The position numbers and the translations under genes were made by a program. Of a DNA stretch of 34,033 nucleotides, positions 8,518 through 16,136 are shown piece after piece (within the stretch, counting starts at the first letter, position 1; each line of letters begins with the position of its first letter). Location of the stretch: positions 1 through 34,033 of the forward strand of contig NZ_JAFFIW010000053.1 of assembly GCF_018588885.1 (NCBI RefSeq), given 5' to 3'. This DNA is from Mesorhizobium sp. dw_380. Its GTDB lineage: Bacteria > Pseudomonadota > Alphaproteobacteria > Rhizobiales > Rhizobiaceae. The notes beneath the pieces are model-generated. The model had not been told where the DNA came from. It saw only the letters and a program-made list of their open reading frames with translations, and made no database searches.

Positions 8518-9588
8518 TCAGTCCTTCTTGTAGAGCAGCCAGCTCTTGCCGGCGCGGCCAGCCATCGTCGAATGCCTGGTGACGCGGTTGCGCCCGCCCA
8601 TCTTCGAGCGGTAGAGCGCGCTGTCGGCCTTGGTGTAGAGATCCTCTGGCCCTTCGGCTTCCGACGCCATGCAAATGCCCATCGATACCGTCACGGTGCC
8701 GTAATTCATGCCGGTCTGGCTGCTGGTGAACGGCGTCTGCTCGATCAAGGCGCGAATACGCTCCGCTATCTCGTAAGTGGCATCTTCGCTGGCGCCTTCG
8801 ATGATCAGGGCGAATTCCTCGCCGCCGGTGCGGGCGACGAACATGTCGCCGCGAATGCTGGTCTGGAAGATTTCCGCGATGATCCGGATGATCTTGTCGC
8901 CGACAGGATGGCCGTAGCGATCGTTGATATCCTTGAAGCGATCGATGTCGGCAAGGATCAGGGCATTGAACAGGATGCCCTTGTTGCTGTTGTATATTCT
9001 GGTGATTTCCTTGTCGAAGGCGCGGCGGTTCCAGATCTGGGTCAAGGGATCGGTGTCGGCCAGGCGCTTGTATTCCTCGAGCTTGGACTTGACGCTCTCG
9101 AGTTCGGCCGTCTTTTCGCTGAGCGTCGAGGCGATCTGCCTGCCGTGATCGATCGTCGAATTGGTCGCAACGGCCATGGCGTTGGCGACCTTCTGCAGAA
9201 GATCCTGGGAGAGCAGGCTGCGGCCGCTCAGGCCGCTCGATGTTTCATCGAGAATCCTGCCGTATTTTTCGATGTGGCTGCGCTCGCTGCGCAACAGCAA
9301 CGCGACTTCCTCGAGTTCCCTGGCGATGACATCCCTCGCATGCTCAACGATGCCAGGGCCATGATTCTGGGCAAAGAAGGTGCGCCCGATCTTATCCAGC
9401 TCGTCCTGCGTCGGCCGGCTGCTCAGCGACACGACGGCGAGACTGAGCTCGCGGTTGGTCCCGCTCAATGCCTCGTAGAAGATCTCATAGTTGCGCGGCA
9501 GGCCGAGCACGCCAAGCTGACGCATGGCCGTGACGACGGTGCTTGCGATATCGGTGTTTCGTTCGGTCTGGGTGGTTGCCGGCTGCAT
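8518..9588 (-). CDS. GGDEF diguanylate cyclase
   Basis: A 356-residue protein with a C-terminal GGDEF domain (about residues 185-340), predicted to make cyclic di-GMP from two GTP. The active-site loop is intact as GGEEF at 255-259 (ARTGGEEFALII), and the metal-binding segment ADIDRFKDINDRYGHPVGD is present. The inhibitory I-site RxxD, nine residues before GG, is degenerate (RGDM), so classical product inhibition looks unlikely. The N-terminal about 180 residues have no transmembrane segment or signal peptide and no sensor domain I recognise; the stretch before the GGDEF domain is predicted helical. The start at 9588 is preferred because GAAGAG lies upstream; an open in-frame extension reaches 9729 but lacks family-like sequence. 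Confidence 0.9.
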   Translation of the reverse strand: MQPATTQTERNTDIASTVVTAMRQLGVLGLPRNYEIFYEALSGTNRELSLAVVSLSSRPTQDELDKIGRTFFAQNHGPGIVEHARDVIARELEEVALLLRSERSHIEKYGRILDETSSGLSGRSLLSQDLLQKVANAMAVATNSTIDHGRQIASTLSEKTAELESVKSKLEEYKRLADTDPLTQIWNRRAFDKEITRIYNSNKGILFNALILADIDRFKDINDRYGHPVGDKIIRIIAEIFQTSIRGDMFVARTGGEEFALIIEGASEDATYEIAERIRALIEQTPFTSSQTGMNYGTVTVSMGICMASEAEGPEDLYTKADSALYRSKMGGRNRVTRHSTMAGRAGKSWLLYKKD

Positions 9589-9985
9589 ATGTGATCCACT
9601 CTTCCCCTCGGATCCCGACGCGGAGTTTGCGGGTCCATTGATCGCCGGTCTGGGGAACGTTACCCGATAATCCAGAACACCTTGCGAAGAGACGCGTCCC
9701 CACACGCGACCTTCGCTTGGCGTGACCATAAATGCGGCAGCGCTAAAGTTTCCTTAATTCGTGCAGCTTGCACAGCTTTTTCTCTACCTGGGGCTGTAGA
9801 AGCATGAATTTTTGCATCACCGTCGCGGACTAAGTGAACTTGGATCGAAATCCGCGCGGCGCACTGCTGGAAATGAAACTGAATTTCGAATTCGTCACGC
9901 CAGTCGATGTCGTATTTGCTTGGGCGTAACCACCGCAAAGCTGGAATTCTGGTGACTGGGCAAAGTTTCTTCAGGGAGTGCCGAA
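9589..9985. other. Divergent intergenic region with one dyad
   Basis: About 400 bp separate the diguanylate cyclase and GFA starts. I see no convincing gene here. The region is more AT-rich than its flanks around 9720-9960. It holds a 13-bp dyad, GTGCA-N3-TGCAC, at 9761-9773, which could be an operator for either divergent promoter. I cannot define promoter hexamers with confidence. The purine-rich AGGGAG before 9986 is the ribosome binding site of the GFA gene. Confidence 0.4.
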
Positions 9986-10408
9986 ATGAGTGACGGTCAC
10001 CAGGGGTCATGTCTGTGCGGAGCGGTCCGCTTCCGGACAAGTGGAGCGCTGCGAGGGGTCGTCTACTGTCACTGCTCGCAGTGCCGCAAACAGAGCGGGC
10101 ATTTCTATGCCGCGACCAATGTCGCTGACGCCGATATCGCGATCGAAGGCGCGGAAAGCATCACCTGGTACGAGGCATCCTCCTTCGCCAAACGCGGTTT
10201 TTGCAAGACATGCGGATCAGTGCTGTTCTGGAAGCCGCGAGACGATGCCTATGTCTCGGTTCTGGCGGGGTCGTTCGATGCGCCGACAGCTCTCAAGGGC
10301 GAATGCCATATCTTCGTCGGCGACAAGGGCGACTATTATTCGATCGACGACGGCCTGCCGCAATTCGAAAAGTCGACGCCGTCGATAACAGTGCTATCGG
10401 ACAAATGA
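9986..10408 (+). CDS. GFA-family (Gfa-like) zinc protein
   Basis: A 140-residue protein of the glutathione-dependent formaldehyde-activating enzyme (Gfa) / CENP-V fold. All seven family cysteines are visible: C9 and C11 in SCLCG, C28, C30 and C33 in CHCSQC, and C73 and C76 in FCKTCG. They bind structural and putative catalytic zinc. Most family members are not proven to act on S-hydroxymethylglutathione, so a specific reaction should not be assumed. The start has a good AGGGAG ribosome binding site. The next gene, dgkA, is 66 bp downstream on the same strand; co-transcription is possible. Confidence 0.9.
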   Translation: MSDGHQGSCLCGAVRFRTSGALRGVVYCHCSQCRKQSGHFYAATNVADADIAIEGAESITWYEASSFAKRGFCKTCGSVLFWKPRDDAYVSVLAGSFDAPTALKGECHIFVGDKGDYYSIDDGLPQFEKSTPSITVLSDK

Positions 10409-10474
10409 TGCGAGCCGCCTTATTCCATTGATCGGGCCGTTGCTTTATCCCGTGCCGGTGATTCGGAGAGGAAT

Positions 10475-10840
10475 ATGGGCATGCAGCGGCTGATCGATGC
10501 TTTTTTCAATTCGGTGCGGGCGTTTCGCAAGCTGGCGGCCACCGAAAAGGCCTTCCAGCAGGAACTGATGCTGCTGGTGCTCGCCTTGCCGCTCGGCTGG
10601 TTCGTTTCGATCTCGTGGCGCGGCTATGCCTTGCTGATCGGCGCGGTGCTGCTCTTGATCATGGTCGAGGTGCTGAACACTGGCATCGAGGCAGCCTGCG
10701 ATGCATTCAGCCGCGAGTTCAATGTCGACATCCAACTGGCCAAGGACTGCGGCTCGCTGGCGGTGCTGATTTCGGTATTCATTGTCGCCGGTGTCTGGGG
10801 CATCGCGCTCATCGAGCGGATCACGGGCCTACCGATCTGA
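10475..10840 (+). CDS. dgkA: Diacylglycerol kinase DgkA
   Basis: A small integral-membrane lipid kinase that phosphorylates diacylglycerol with ATP, recycling lipid left after transfer of phospholipid head groups to periplasmic glucans or lipopolysaccharide. The protein has 121 residues with an amphipathic N-terminus and three hydrophobic segments (about 30-47, 50-66 and 93-115). The catalytic signature VEVLNTGIEAACD carries E65, N68, E72 and D76, and K90-D91 follow, each four positions before the E. coli equivalents. The ribosome binding site GGAGAGGA lies just before the ATG. Cyclic glucan decoration in rhizobia makes such recycling plausible here (inference). Confidence 0.95.
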   Translation: MGMQRLIDAFFNSVRAFRKLAATEKAFQQELMLLVLALPLGWFVSISWRGYALLIGAVLLLIMVEVLNTGIEAACDAFSREFNVDIQLAKDCGSLAVLISVFIVAGVWGIALIERITGLPI

Positions 10841-10880
10841 TACTCCAGTCTCTACATCACGGTCACTAAAGGAAACCGTT

Positions 10881-11468
10881 ATGTCTGAACTCACGAACTT
10901 TCTGCTTCTCGAACGCAACGGCCTGCCGGACGATCTGCGCTGGCTGACTGAAAAACACCCGCGTGAAACTTGGCGGGGCCACGCCAACATCCACGGCATC
11001 GCCAACATGTGGCTGCAGCGGCACGATATGTTCCGTGAGCTCGGCGGCATGCTGGCCACCGGTATTGGCGACTATCGCGAGGGCAGGCTGACGGCGCCTG
11101 ATTTCGCGCGCTGGTTCGCGCCGCGCCTCAACCATTTTCTCGGCAATCTCGACGGCCACCACAATGTCGAGGATCATCACTATTTTCCGGTTTTCGCCAA
11201 AGCGGAGACGCGGCTGAAGCGCGGTTTCGAGATTCTCGATGCTGACCACCACACCATCCACGAAGGATTGGAGCGCAATGCGGAGGCGGCCAATGCGTTC
11301 ATCAAGTCGCTTCAGCAGAGCGACGACAAACAGCGCTTCGCGGCGGATGCCTATGCCGACGAAAACAGTCGTCTGATCACCATGCTGACCCGCCACCTTG
11401 CCGACGAGGAAGATCTGATCATCCCGCTGATTCTCGACCGAGGCGATCAGGCGCTCGGCATCGACTAA
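10881..11468 (+). CDS. Hemerythrin HHE-domain protein
   Basis: A 195-residue cytoplasmic four-helix protein with hemerythrin-type di-iron ligand motifs in order: an early His cluster (HANIHGIANMWLQRH), HHNVEDHHYFP, DHHTIH (HxxxH) and HLADEEDLIIP. Such proteins bind oxygen, nitric oxide or iron; which applies here cannot be read from sequence. The ATG at 10881 has AAGGAAA placed well upstream. An in-frame extension to 10782 overlaps dgkA and is rejected. The gene lies 40 bp after dgkA and convergent with the DedA gene, with only 3 bp between their stop codons. Confidence 0.88.
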   Translation: MSELTNFLLLERNGLPDDLRWLTEKHPRETWRGHANIHGIANMWLQRHDMFRELGGMLATGIGDYREGRLTAPDFARWFAPRLNHFLGNLDGHHNVEDHHYFPVFAKAETRLKRGFEILDADHHTIHEGLERNAEAANAFIKSLQQSDDKQRFAADAYADENSRLITMLTRHLADEEDLIIPLILDRGDQALGID

Positions 11469-11471
11469 CGG

Positions 11472-12059
11472 TCAAAACTCCTTGGCGCGCTCCCGCTTGG
11501 CGATATGTCGGGCTATGAGCCAGGCAAGGATCGCCACCGTCAAGCCTATGCCAAGCCCGACGAACAACCGCTCGTGGCGCAGGAGCGCCTGGCCGATCAA
11601 ATGTTCGGCCCCCAGCCCAAAGACATAGCCGACCGTGCTGAACAGCATCGCCCAGATCACCGATGAGATGGCATTGAGGATGACGAAGCGCGGGGCCGCT
11701 ATGGTCGAGAGGCCGGCCGCGATGCCGCCGACCAGGCGCATGCCATAGACATAGCGGTTCGACAGGACGAAGATGTTGGGATGGGTGTTGAGCAGGCGGT
11801 AGGCGCGGCGGAAGCCGGGCCGCCTGCGCAGCCTGACGACATGGCGATTGTCGGCGAAACTTCTGCCCAGGATGAAGAAGGACGTGTCACCGACGAAGGC
11901 GCCGAGCGCTGCCGCGACAAAGGTATGCCACAGCACGAAAACATGCTGATGAGCGAAGAAGCCGCCGAGGATGGCGGCACTTTCCCCTTCGGCGACGCAG
12001 CCGAGAAAGACGGCAAGCAGCCCATATTGTTCGATGAAACGATGGATCGCCTCGGTCAT
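11472..12059 (-). CDS. DedA/VTT-domain membrane protein
   Basis: A 195-residue polytopic membrane protein of the DedA (VTT/SNARE-associated) family. Members act in undecaprenyl-phosphate or phospholipid flipping and in proton-gradient-linked envelope homeostasis. Family marks visible are GLLAVFLGCVAEGESAAILGG near the N-terminus, with the conserved acidic residue in a re-entrant segment, and SNRYVYGMRLVGGIAAG in the middle, the R-x-x-x-G-x-R-like motif. A hydrophobic segment closes the C-terminus. Its ATG overlaps the stop of the upstream DUF1003 gene by 4 bp (ATGA), so the two are translationally coupled. Confidence 0.88.
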   Translation of the reverse strand: MTEAIHRFIEQYGLLAVFLGCVAEGESAAILGGFFAHQHVFVLWHTFVAAALGAFVGDTSFFILGRSFADNRHVVRLRRRPGFRRAYRLLNTHPNIFVLSNRYVYGMRLVGGIAAGLSTIAAPRFVILNAISSVIWAMLFSTVGYVFGLGAEHLIGQALLRHERLFVGLGIGLTVAILAWLIARHIAKRERAKEF

Positions 12060-12616
12060 GAAGCCGACTGCTGCGCCAGCCTGTCGTCGATCCGCTTGAC
12101 CACTTCCGCCAGCCGTACGATCTCGTCGCGCATGCCGATGATCTGGCTGTGGCGCAGTTCATCCAGTTTTTCGTGGAGCGCCATGATCTCGATCTCGGCC
12201 TTCAGATTGACCTCGTAGTCGTGAGCGGCGTCGATACGGTCGCGTTCGGTCTGGCGGTTCTGCGCCATCATGATCACCGGCGCCTGCAAGGCGGCGACCA
12301 TCGACAGCACCAGATTGAGGAAGATGAACGGGTAGGGGTCGAAGGCATCGCGCGACAGCAGCCACACATTGCCCGCGGTCCACAGGATCAGAAAGGCGAT
12401 GAAGGTCAGGATGAAGGACCACGAGCCGCCGATGCGAGCGATCGTGTCGGCAAGCCGGTCGCCAAAGGTCTGGTGGAAAGCAACGGCCTTGTTGGTGTCC
12501 CTGGAGATCGTGGTGCGCTCGAGCGTCGATTGCAGCACCCGGCTTTCAAGCTGGCTGAGGCCGTCCGGCCGCCGCTTGAGCCAGCGGTTCGCCAGGTCAT
12601 CGATCGTCTTATTCAT
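12056..12616 (-). CDS. DUF1003 membrane protein
   Basis: A 186-residue protein of the DUF1003 family; its function is not established. Two transmembrane segments are visible, SFILTFIAFLILWTAGNVWLL and PFIFLNLVLSMVAALQAPVI, followed by MMAQNRQTERDRIDAAHDY, a very typical DUF1003 motif, and a C-terminal coiled-coil-like helix. I prefer the ATG at 12616 because GGAG sits about 6 nt upstream; another in-frame ATG at 12628 would add four residues and lacks such a site. It is first in a two-gene unit with the DedA gene and divergent from the glycosylase gene. Confidence 0.88.
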   Translation of the reverse strand: MNKTIDDLANRWLKRRPDGLSQLESRVLQSTLERTTISRDTNKAVAFHQTFGDRLADTIARIGGSWSFILTFIAFLILWTAGNVWLLSRDAFDPYPFIFLNLVLSMVAALQAPVIMMAQNRQTERDRIDAAHDYEVNLKAEIEIMALHEKLDELRHSQIIGMRDEIVRLAEVVKRIDDRLAQQSAS

Positions 12617-12702
12617 GGCCGTCTCCATCGTCGGTGGAGATAGACGTAGAGGCTGCCGGCTCTCACGGGAAGTGTTACATTCAGCTGGACAGCGAGGGAA
12701 CG

Positions 12703-13419
12703 ATGGCCGATTTCAAGAAAATTCGCCTGCGCGCGGCAAAACGCAAGGGTGGCGAGGCGGAGCTTGCGTCACTGCTGGGTCCTGTGCCCGACAATGCCGC
12801 CGTCGCCGACATTACGGACGATCGCATTCTCTCGACCATGACCGAACGGGTCTTCGCTGCCGGTTTCGTCTCGCGCGTCATCGAACAGAAATGGCCTGGC
12901 TTCGAGGAAGCGTTTCTGCGTTTCGAGCCGAAGCGGTTGTTGTTCCAGCCGGACGATTTCTGGCACGATTTGACGGCCGATCAGCGCATCGTGCGCAATC
13001 CGCAGAAGATCAAGTCCGTGCGCGACAACGCCGCCTTCGTCGAGCGTGTTTCGAGGGAACATGGCGGTTTCGGCAGGTTCCTCGCTGAATGGCCTGATGA
13101 CGACCAGGTCGGGTTGATGGCCTATCTCGGTAAGCATGGCAGCCGGCTTGGCGGCAATACCGGTCAGTATTTCCTGCGCTGGCTGGGTTGGGACGCGTTC
13201 GTCATTTCGGCCGACATGGCGGCAGCGCTTCGCGACGCGGGGCTCGACATCGCCGAAAGCCCGACGTCGAAGAAGGACCTCGACAAGATCCAGGCGCAGA
13301 TCAATCAATGGGCGGCCGAGACACGCCTTCCGCGCCGGCACATTTCGCGCATCCTGGCGATGTCGATCGGCGAGAACCATTCGCCGCAATCGCTGCGCGA
13401 CTATATGGGCGACGACTGA
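12703..13419 (+). CDS. DNA-3-methyladenine glycosylase I-like protein
   Basis: A 238-residue protein resembling Tag (3-methyladenine DNA glycosylase I), which removes alkylated adenine in base excision repair. The matching segments are TERVFAAGFVSRVIEQKWPGFEEAFLRFEP, where Tag has its helical base-binding region with the catalytic Glu, and RIVRNPQKIKSVRDNAAF, the Tag-type helix-turn region. The protein is longer than E. coli Tag (187 residues) and I do not see the Cys/His zinc set of that enzyme, so it belongs to a divergent subgroup. The ATG at 12703 has GAGGGA upstream; the extension to 12634 is rejected. Substrate specificity is unproven. Confidence 0.8.
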   Translation: MADFKKIRLRAAKRKGGEAELASLLGPVPDNAAVADITDDRILSTMTERVFAAGFVSRVIEQKWPGFEEAFLRFEPKRLLFQPDDFWHDLTADQRIVRNPQKIKSVRDNAAFVERVSREHGGFGRFLAEWPDDDQVGLMAYLGKHGSRLGGNTGQYFLRWLGWDAFVISADMAAALRDAGLDIAESPTSKKDLDKIQAQINQWAAETRLPRRHISRILAMSIGENHSPQSLRDYMGDD

Positions 13420-13478
13420 TCCCGGGCCATCTCGCCACGAATCCTTATTTCGGACGGTAAGACACGAATGGCATCCGT

Positions 13479-13559
13479 CGATCGGTTTGGACACGATCGA
13501 TATCGATTGGTCCTGACACGACCGATATCGGTCGGTCCGGGCATGATCGAAATCGATCA
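13479..13559. repeat. Array of 25-bp-period palindromes upstream of nadE
   Basis: Three 16-bp dyads recur at an exact 25-bp period: 13494-13509 (CGATCGATATCGATTG), 13519-13534 (CGACCGATATCGGTCG) and 13544-13559 (TGATCGAAATCGATCA). The second is a perfect palindrome. Between units 1 and 2 the arms change at paired positions, keeping the symmetry. The 9-nt spacers are similar (GTTTGGACA, GTCCTGACA, GTCCGGGCA). A decayed fourth unit, with the right arm CGATCG at 13479-13484 and a spacer, sits in phase upstream. As RNA each unit would be a 6-bp hairpin with an AUAU or AAAU loop. The array ends 62 bp before the nadE start, where an operator array or structured leader would lie. I do not recognise it as a named element. 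Confidence 0.7.
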
Positions 13560-13621
13560 GCCTGGAGTGGTCCAAGCAAACGCCATTGCCCGGCCAATTC
13601 CGCCGCGCTAAGTCAGCAGAC

Positions 13622-15310
13622 ATGACCAAGAAGCCTGACATCCTGCGTATCGCAATCGCACAGCTCAACCCGACCGTCGGCGATGTCGCCGGCAATCTCG
13701 CCAAGGCACGCGAGGCGAGGGCGGATGCCGCGCGGCAGGGCGCCGATCTCGTGCTCTATACCGAGCTGTTCCTTGCCGGTTATCCACCGGAGGACCTGGT
13801 GCTGAAGCCGGCCTTCCTGAAAGCCTGCGAAAAGGCGGCACAGGACTTTGCCGCCGATACATCAGATGGCGGCCCCGGCGTCATCATCGGCACGCCGCTG
13901 AAGCGCAAGAGCGGCACGCATAATTCAATCATCGTCGCCGACGGCGGCCAGATCCTGGCCGAACGCTACAAGCTCGACCTGCCGAACTATGGCGAATTCG
14001 ACGAGAAACGCGTTTTCCAGGCCGGGCCGGAACTGCAGGGACCTATAAACTTTCGCGGCGTGCGGCTGGGCATACCGATCTGCGAGGACATCTGGGGCGA
14101 CGTCGCGGTCTGCGAGACGCTGGCTGAAAGCGGCGCGGAAATCCTGCTGGTGCCGAACGGTTCGCCCTATTATCGCGCCAAGATCGACGTCCGCCATCAG
14201 GTCGTGATCCGCCAGGTGATCGAGTGCGGGTTGCCGATCATCTATGCCAACCAGCTCGGCGGCCAGGATGAGCTCATTTTCGACGGCGCTTCATTCGCTA
14301 TTGGCGCCGACAAGACGCTTGCTTTCCAGATGAGCCAGTTCGAGGACGCGATCGACGTCACGACCTGGAAACGCCAAGGCGATGGCTGGGTCTGCACGGA
14401 AGGGCCGATGTCGAAAATCCCGGAGCGGGAAGAGGCCGATTATCGCGCCTGCATGCTGGGCCTGCGCGACTACGTCAACAAGAACGGCTTCAAGAATGTG
14501 GTGCTCGGCCTGTCCGGCGGCATCGATTCGGCGATCTGCGCCGCCCTTGCCGTCGATGCGCTCGGCGAGGAGCGGCTGCGCGCGGTGATGATGCCCTATC
14601 GCTACACCTCGAGGGACTCGCTCAAGGACGCCGAGGATTGCGCCCGCGCGCTTGGCTGCCGCTATGATATCGTGCCGATCTTCGAGCCGGTCGAAGGTTT
14701 TCTGCATGCGCTGACGCAGCTTTTCGAAGGCACCAAGGAAGGCATCACCGAGGAGAATTTGCAGAGCCGTGCGCGCGGCACCATCCTGATGGCGATCTCC
14801 AACAAGTTCGGCTCGATGGTGGTCACCACCGGCAACAAGAGCGAGATGTCGGTCGGCTACGCAACGCTCTATGGCGACATGAATGGCGGCTTCAATCCCA
14901 TAAAGGACCTCTACAAGATGCAGGTCTATGCGCTGTCGCGCTGGCGCAACAGCCATGTGCCGCCGGGCGCGCTCGGCCCCTCGGGCGAGGTGATCCCGAG
15001 GAACATCATCGACAAGGCGCCATCGGCGGAATTGCGCGAAAACCAGACCGACCAGGATTCGCTGCCGCCCTATCCGGTGCTGGACGATATTCTGGAATGC
15101 CTGGTCGAGAACGAGATGGGCGTCGACGACATCGTCGCGCGCGGCCATGACCGGGCGACGGTGATGCGCATAGAGCACCTGCTCTACATCGCCGAATACA
15201 AGCGCCGGCAAGCGGCACCGGGTGTGAAAATCACCAGGAAGAATTTCGGCCGCGACCGCCGCTATCCCATCACCAACCGTTTCAGGGACCGCTCTAACTC
15301 TTTGTTTTGA
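13622..15310 (+). CDS. nadE: Glutamine-dependent NAD+ synthetase
   Basis: NadE amidates nicotinic acid adenine dinucleotide to NAD+ with ATP and glutamine, the last step of NAD biosynthesis. The 562-residue protein has two domains. An N-terminal nitrilase-type glutaminase carries the triad E48 (YTELFLAGYPPEDL), K117 (YKLDLPNYGEFDEKR) and C154 (PICEDIWG). A C-terminal synthetase has the PP-loop SGGIDS at 298-303 and the typical TTGNKSEMSVGYATLYGD. I use the ATG at 13622 because MTKKPDILRIAIAQLNP is the family-like start; the extension to 13586 has no support. It appears monocistronic, with the palindrome array upstream and an interspersed repeat right after its stop. Confidence 0.96.
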   Translation: MTKKPDILRIAIAQLNPTVGDVAGNLAKAREARADAARQGADLVLYTELFLAGYPPEDLVLKPAFLKACEKAAQDFAADTSDGGPGVIIGTPLKRKSGTHNSIIVADGGQILAERYKLDLPNYGEFDEKRVFQAGPELQGPINFRGVRLGIPICEDIWGDVAVCETLAESGAEILLVPNGSPYYRAKIDVRHQVVIRQVIECGLPIIYANQLGGQDELIFDGASFAIGADKTLAFQMSQFEDAIDVTTWKRQGDGWVCTEGPMSKIPEREEADYRACMLGLRDYVNKNGFKNVVLGLSGGIDSAICAALAVDALGEERLRAVMMPYRYTSRDSLKDAEDCARALGCRYDIVPIFEPVEGFLHALTQLFEGTKEGITEENLQSRARGTILMAISNKFGSMVVTTGNKSEMSVGYATLYGDMNGGFNPIKDLYKMQVYALSRWRNSHVPPGALGPSGEVIPRNIIDKAPSAELRENQTDQDSLPPYPVLDDILECLVENEMGVDDIVARGHDRATVMRIEHLLYIAEYKRRQAAPGVKITRKNFGRDRRYPITNRFRDRSNSLF

Positions 15311-15380
15311 CGCAATTCCCAAGGGAAAGCGCTCCGCGCTTTTCCCGGGAAAACCGTTTCACACTTTTCCTGGAATTGCT
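15311..15380. repeat. Interspersed palindromic repeat after nadE
   Basis: About 70 bp begin directly after the nadE stop. The outer arms GCAATTCC (15312-15319) and GGAATTGC (15372-15379) enclose an inner hairpin, GGGAAAGCGC with GCGCTTTTCCC and a 3-nt loop, followed by the segment ending in CACTTTTCCTGGAATTGC. I recognise this pattern as a frequent intergenic palindromic repeat of Mesorhizobium and related genomes. It may also act as a terminator for nadE. The copy number in this genome cannot be judged from the window. Confidence 0.7.
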
Positions 15381-15432
15381 TTAGGCATCGTTTCGCTTCC
15401 TAGCGAGAGTGCGCGGTGCCGCGGGTGAAGAT

Positions 15433-15849
15433 ATGGCCATGCCTGACTGTGAGATCAGTTTCGACCTGTCGCGGATTGATTTCCGCACGACCTCCGACCT
15501 GTTGATGGCGAGCTACTGGGGGACTGGACGCAACGATGAGTTTCATCGCCGGGCCTTTGCCAATTCGTTCTGCGCCGCCGCTTATATAGACGGCAAACAG
15601 GTCGGTTTCGGCAGGGCGATCACCGACCGCACGGTGTTCGCCTATCTCGCCGATATCATCATCTGGCCACAGAATCGCGGGCAGGGCATCGGCCTGCGGC
15701 TGGTGCGGGCACTCATCGATCATCCTGAACTCAGCTCCGTCTCGCACTGGAGCCTGTCGACCGGTGACGCGCATGGTGTTTATGAAAGACTGGGCTTCAA
15801 GGCGTCGACGGATGGCCGATACATGCGCCTTGACCGACCGCCCCAATAA
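15433..15849 (+). CDS. GNAT family N-acetyltransferase
   Basis: A 138-residue single-domain acetyltransferase of the GNAT fold. The acetyl-CoA pyrophosphate-binding motif is visible as PQNRGQGIGLRLVRAL, preceded by the beta-4 strand VFAYLADIIIWP. The closing motif GVYERLGFKASTDGRYMRL fits small GNATs whose substrate is unknown. I prefer the ATG at 15433, with GAAG a few bases upstream; an ATG at 15439 is also possible, as is a GTG further upstream. It stands alone between the repeat after nadE and the promoter of the ABC exporter. Confidence 0.88.
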   Translation: MAMPDCEISFDLSRIDFRTTSDLLMASYWGTGRNDEFHRRAFANSFCAAAYIDGKQVGFGRAITDRTVFAYLADIIIWPQNRGQGIGLRLVRALIDHPELSSVSHWSLSTGDAHGVYERLGFKASTDGRYMRLDRPPQ

Positions 15850-15936
15850 CGGGCACGCGGCAAAGGCTTCCACCAGCCATATTGTTGCAAAATAACCTCA
15901 GTGCTTGGACCAGATAGGCTTTTGGTGTTCCCTGAT

Positions 15937-15965
15937 CTTGGCGATCCACCGGGCCGTCTCTATAA
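15937..15965 (+). promoter_or_regulatory. RpoD-like promoter for the ABC exporter leader
   Basis: CTTGGC (15937-15942) and CTATAA (15960-15965) are separated by exactly 17 bp and match the rhizobial RpoD pattern CTTGAC-N17-CTATAT well. The predicted start of transcription is about 15970-15974, giving a leader of about 270 nt before the ABC exporter ATG at 16245. The call rests on hexamer match and spacing only. Confidence 0.55.
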
Positions 15966-15999
15966 GGACCGTTCCGCGATTCATTTGCGGGAGGTCCGA

Positions 16000-16041
16000 A
16001 TGGCAGTATTTCAAATGGTAATGCGAGGCCGCGAAGCCTAG
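16000..16041 (+). CDS. Possible 13-residue leader peptide
   Basis: A short frame, ATG at 16000 to TAG at 16041, encodes MAVFQMVMRGREA. It has the best ribosome binding site in this stretch: GGGAGGT, 5-7 nt before the ATG. It lies about 30 nt downstream of the predicted transcription start and about 200 nt upstream of the exporter ATG, followed by two stable hairpins. This is the arrangement of a translated regulatory leader. A short CCGC/GCGG stem (15974-15977 with 15987-15990) abuts the ribosome binding site. Three methionines among the first eight residues are unusual. I know of no named leader peptide with this sequence. Confidence 0.45.
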   Translation: MAVFQMVMRGREA

Positions 16042-16057
16042 GTCCCATCAGGCGCCC

Positions 16058-16136
16058 CGCGAAGGTCTATCCTTCGCGCTGGAGCCGGATTGAGCACAGG
16101 CTTCTGCCGATGCCGGTCGCCGCCCTGACAAGGGCG
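16058..16136 (+). promoter_or_regulatory. Two hairpins in the ABC exporter leader
   Basis: Hairpin 1 has an 8-bp perfect stem, CGCGAAGG (16058-16065) and CCTTCGCG (16071-16078), with a 5-nt loop. Hairpin 2 has a 6-bp perfect stem, CGCCCT (16121-16126) and AGGGCG (16131-16136), with loop GACA. Neither is followed by a T-tract, so they are not classical intrinsic terminators. Together with the leader ORF they suggest a structured, possibly regulatory, 5' untranslated region. The rest of the leader to 16244 shows no further gene. Confidence 0.45.

Noticed and set aside
9589..9729. N-terminal extension of the diguanylate cyclase to an ATG at 9729
   Set aside because: The extra 47 residues look like translated upstream DNA, and the ATG at 9588 has a better placed purine-rich site.
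9660..10040. 126-codon minus-strand frame in the diguanylate cyclase/GFA spacer
   Set aside because: It overlaps the GFA start by 55 bp, has no good ribosome binding site or family-like sequence, and lies in a region with non-coding composition.
10475..13419. A novel defence or stress island formed by dgkA, hemerythrin, DedA, DUF1003 and the glycosylase
   Set aside because: Strands alternate, the only tight coupling is DUF1003-DedA, and all are common scattered families. There is no nuclease, effector or mobile-element signature.
15966..16045. Switch between GGACC and two GGTCC copies as an attenuator
   Set aside because: The pairing is attractive, but GGACC lies at or before the predicted transcription start, so it may not be transcribed. 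I kept only the leader ORF and the two downstream hairpins.
15966..16136. Known riboswitch in the ABC exporter leader
   Set aside because: I could not match the segment to the conserved core of any riboswitch class I know; a covariance-model search would be decisive.
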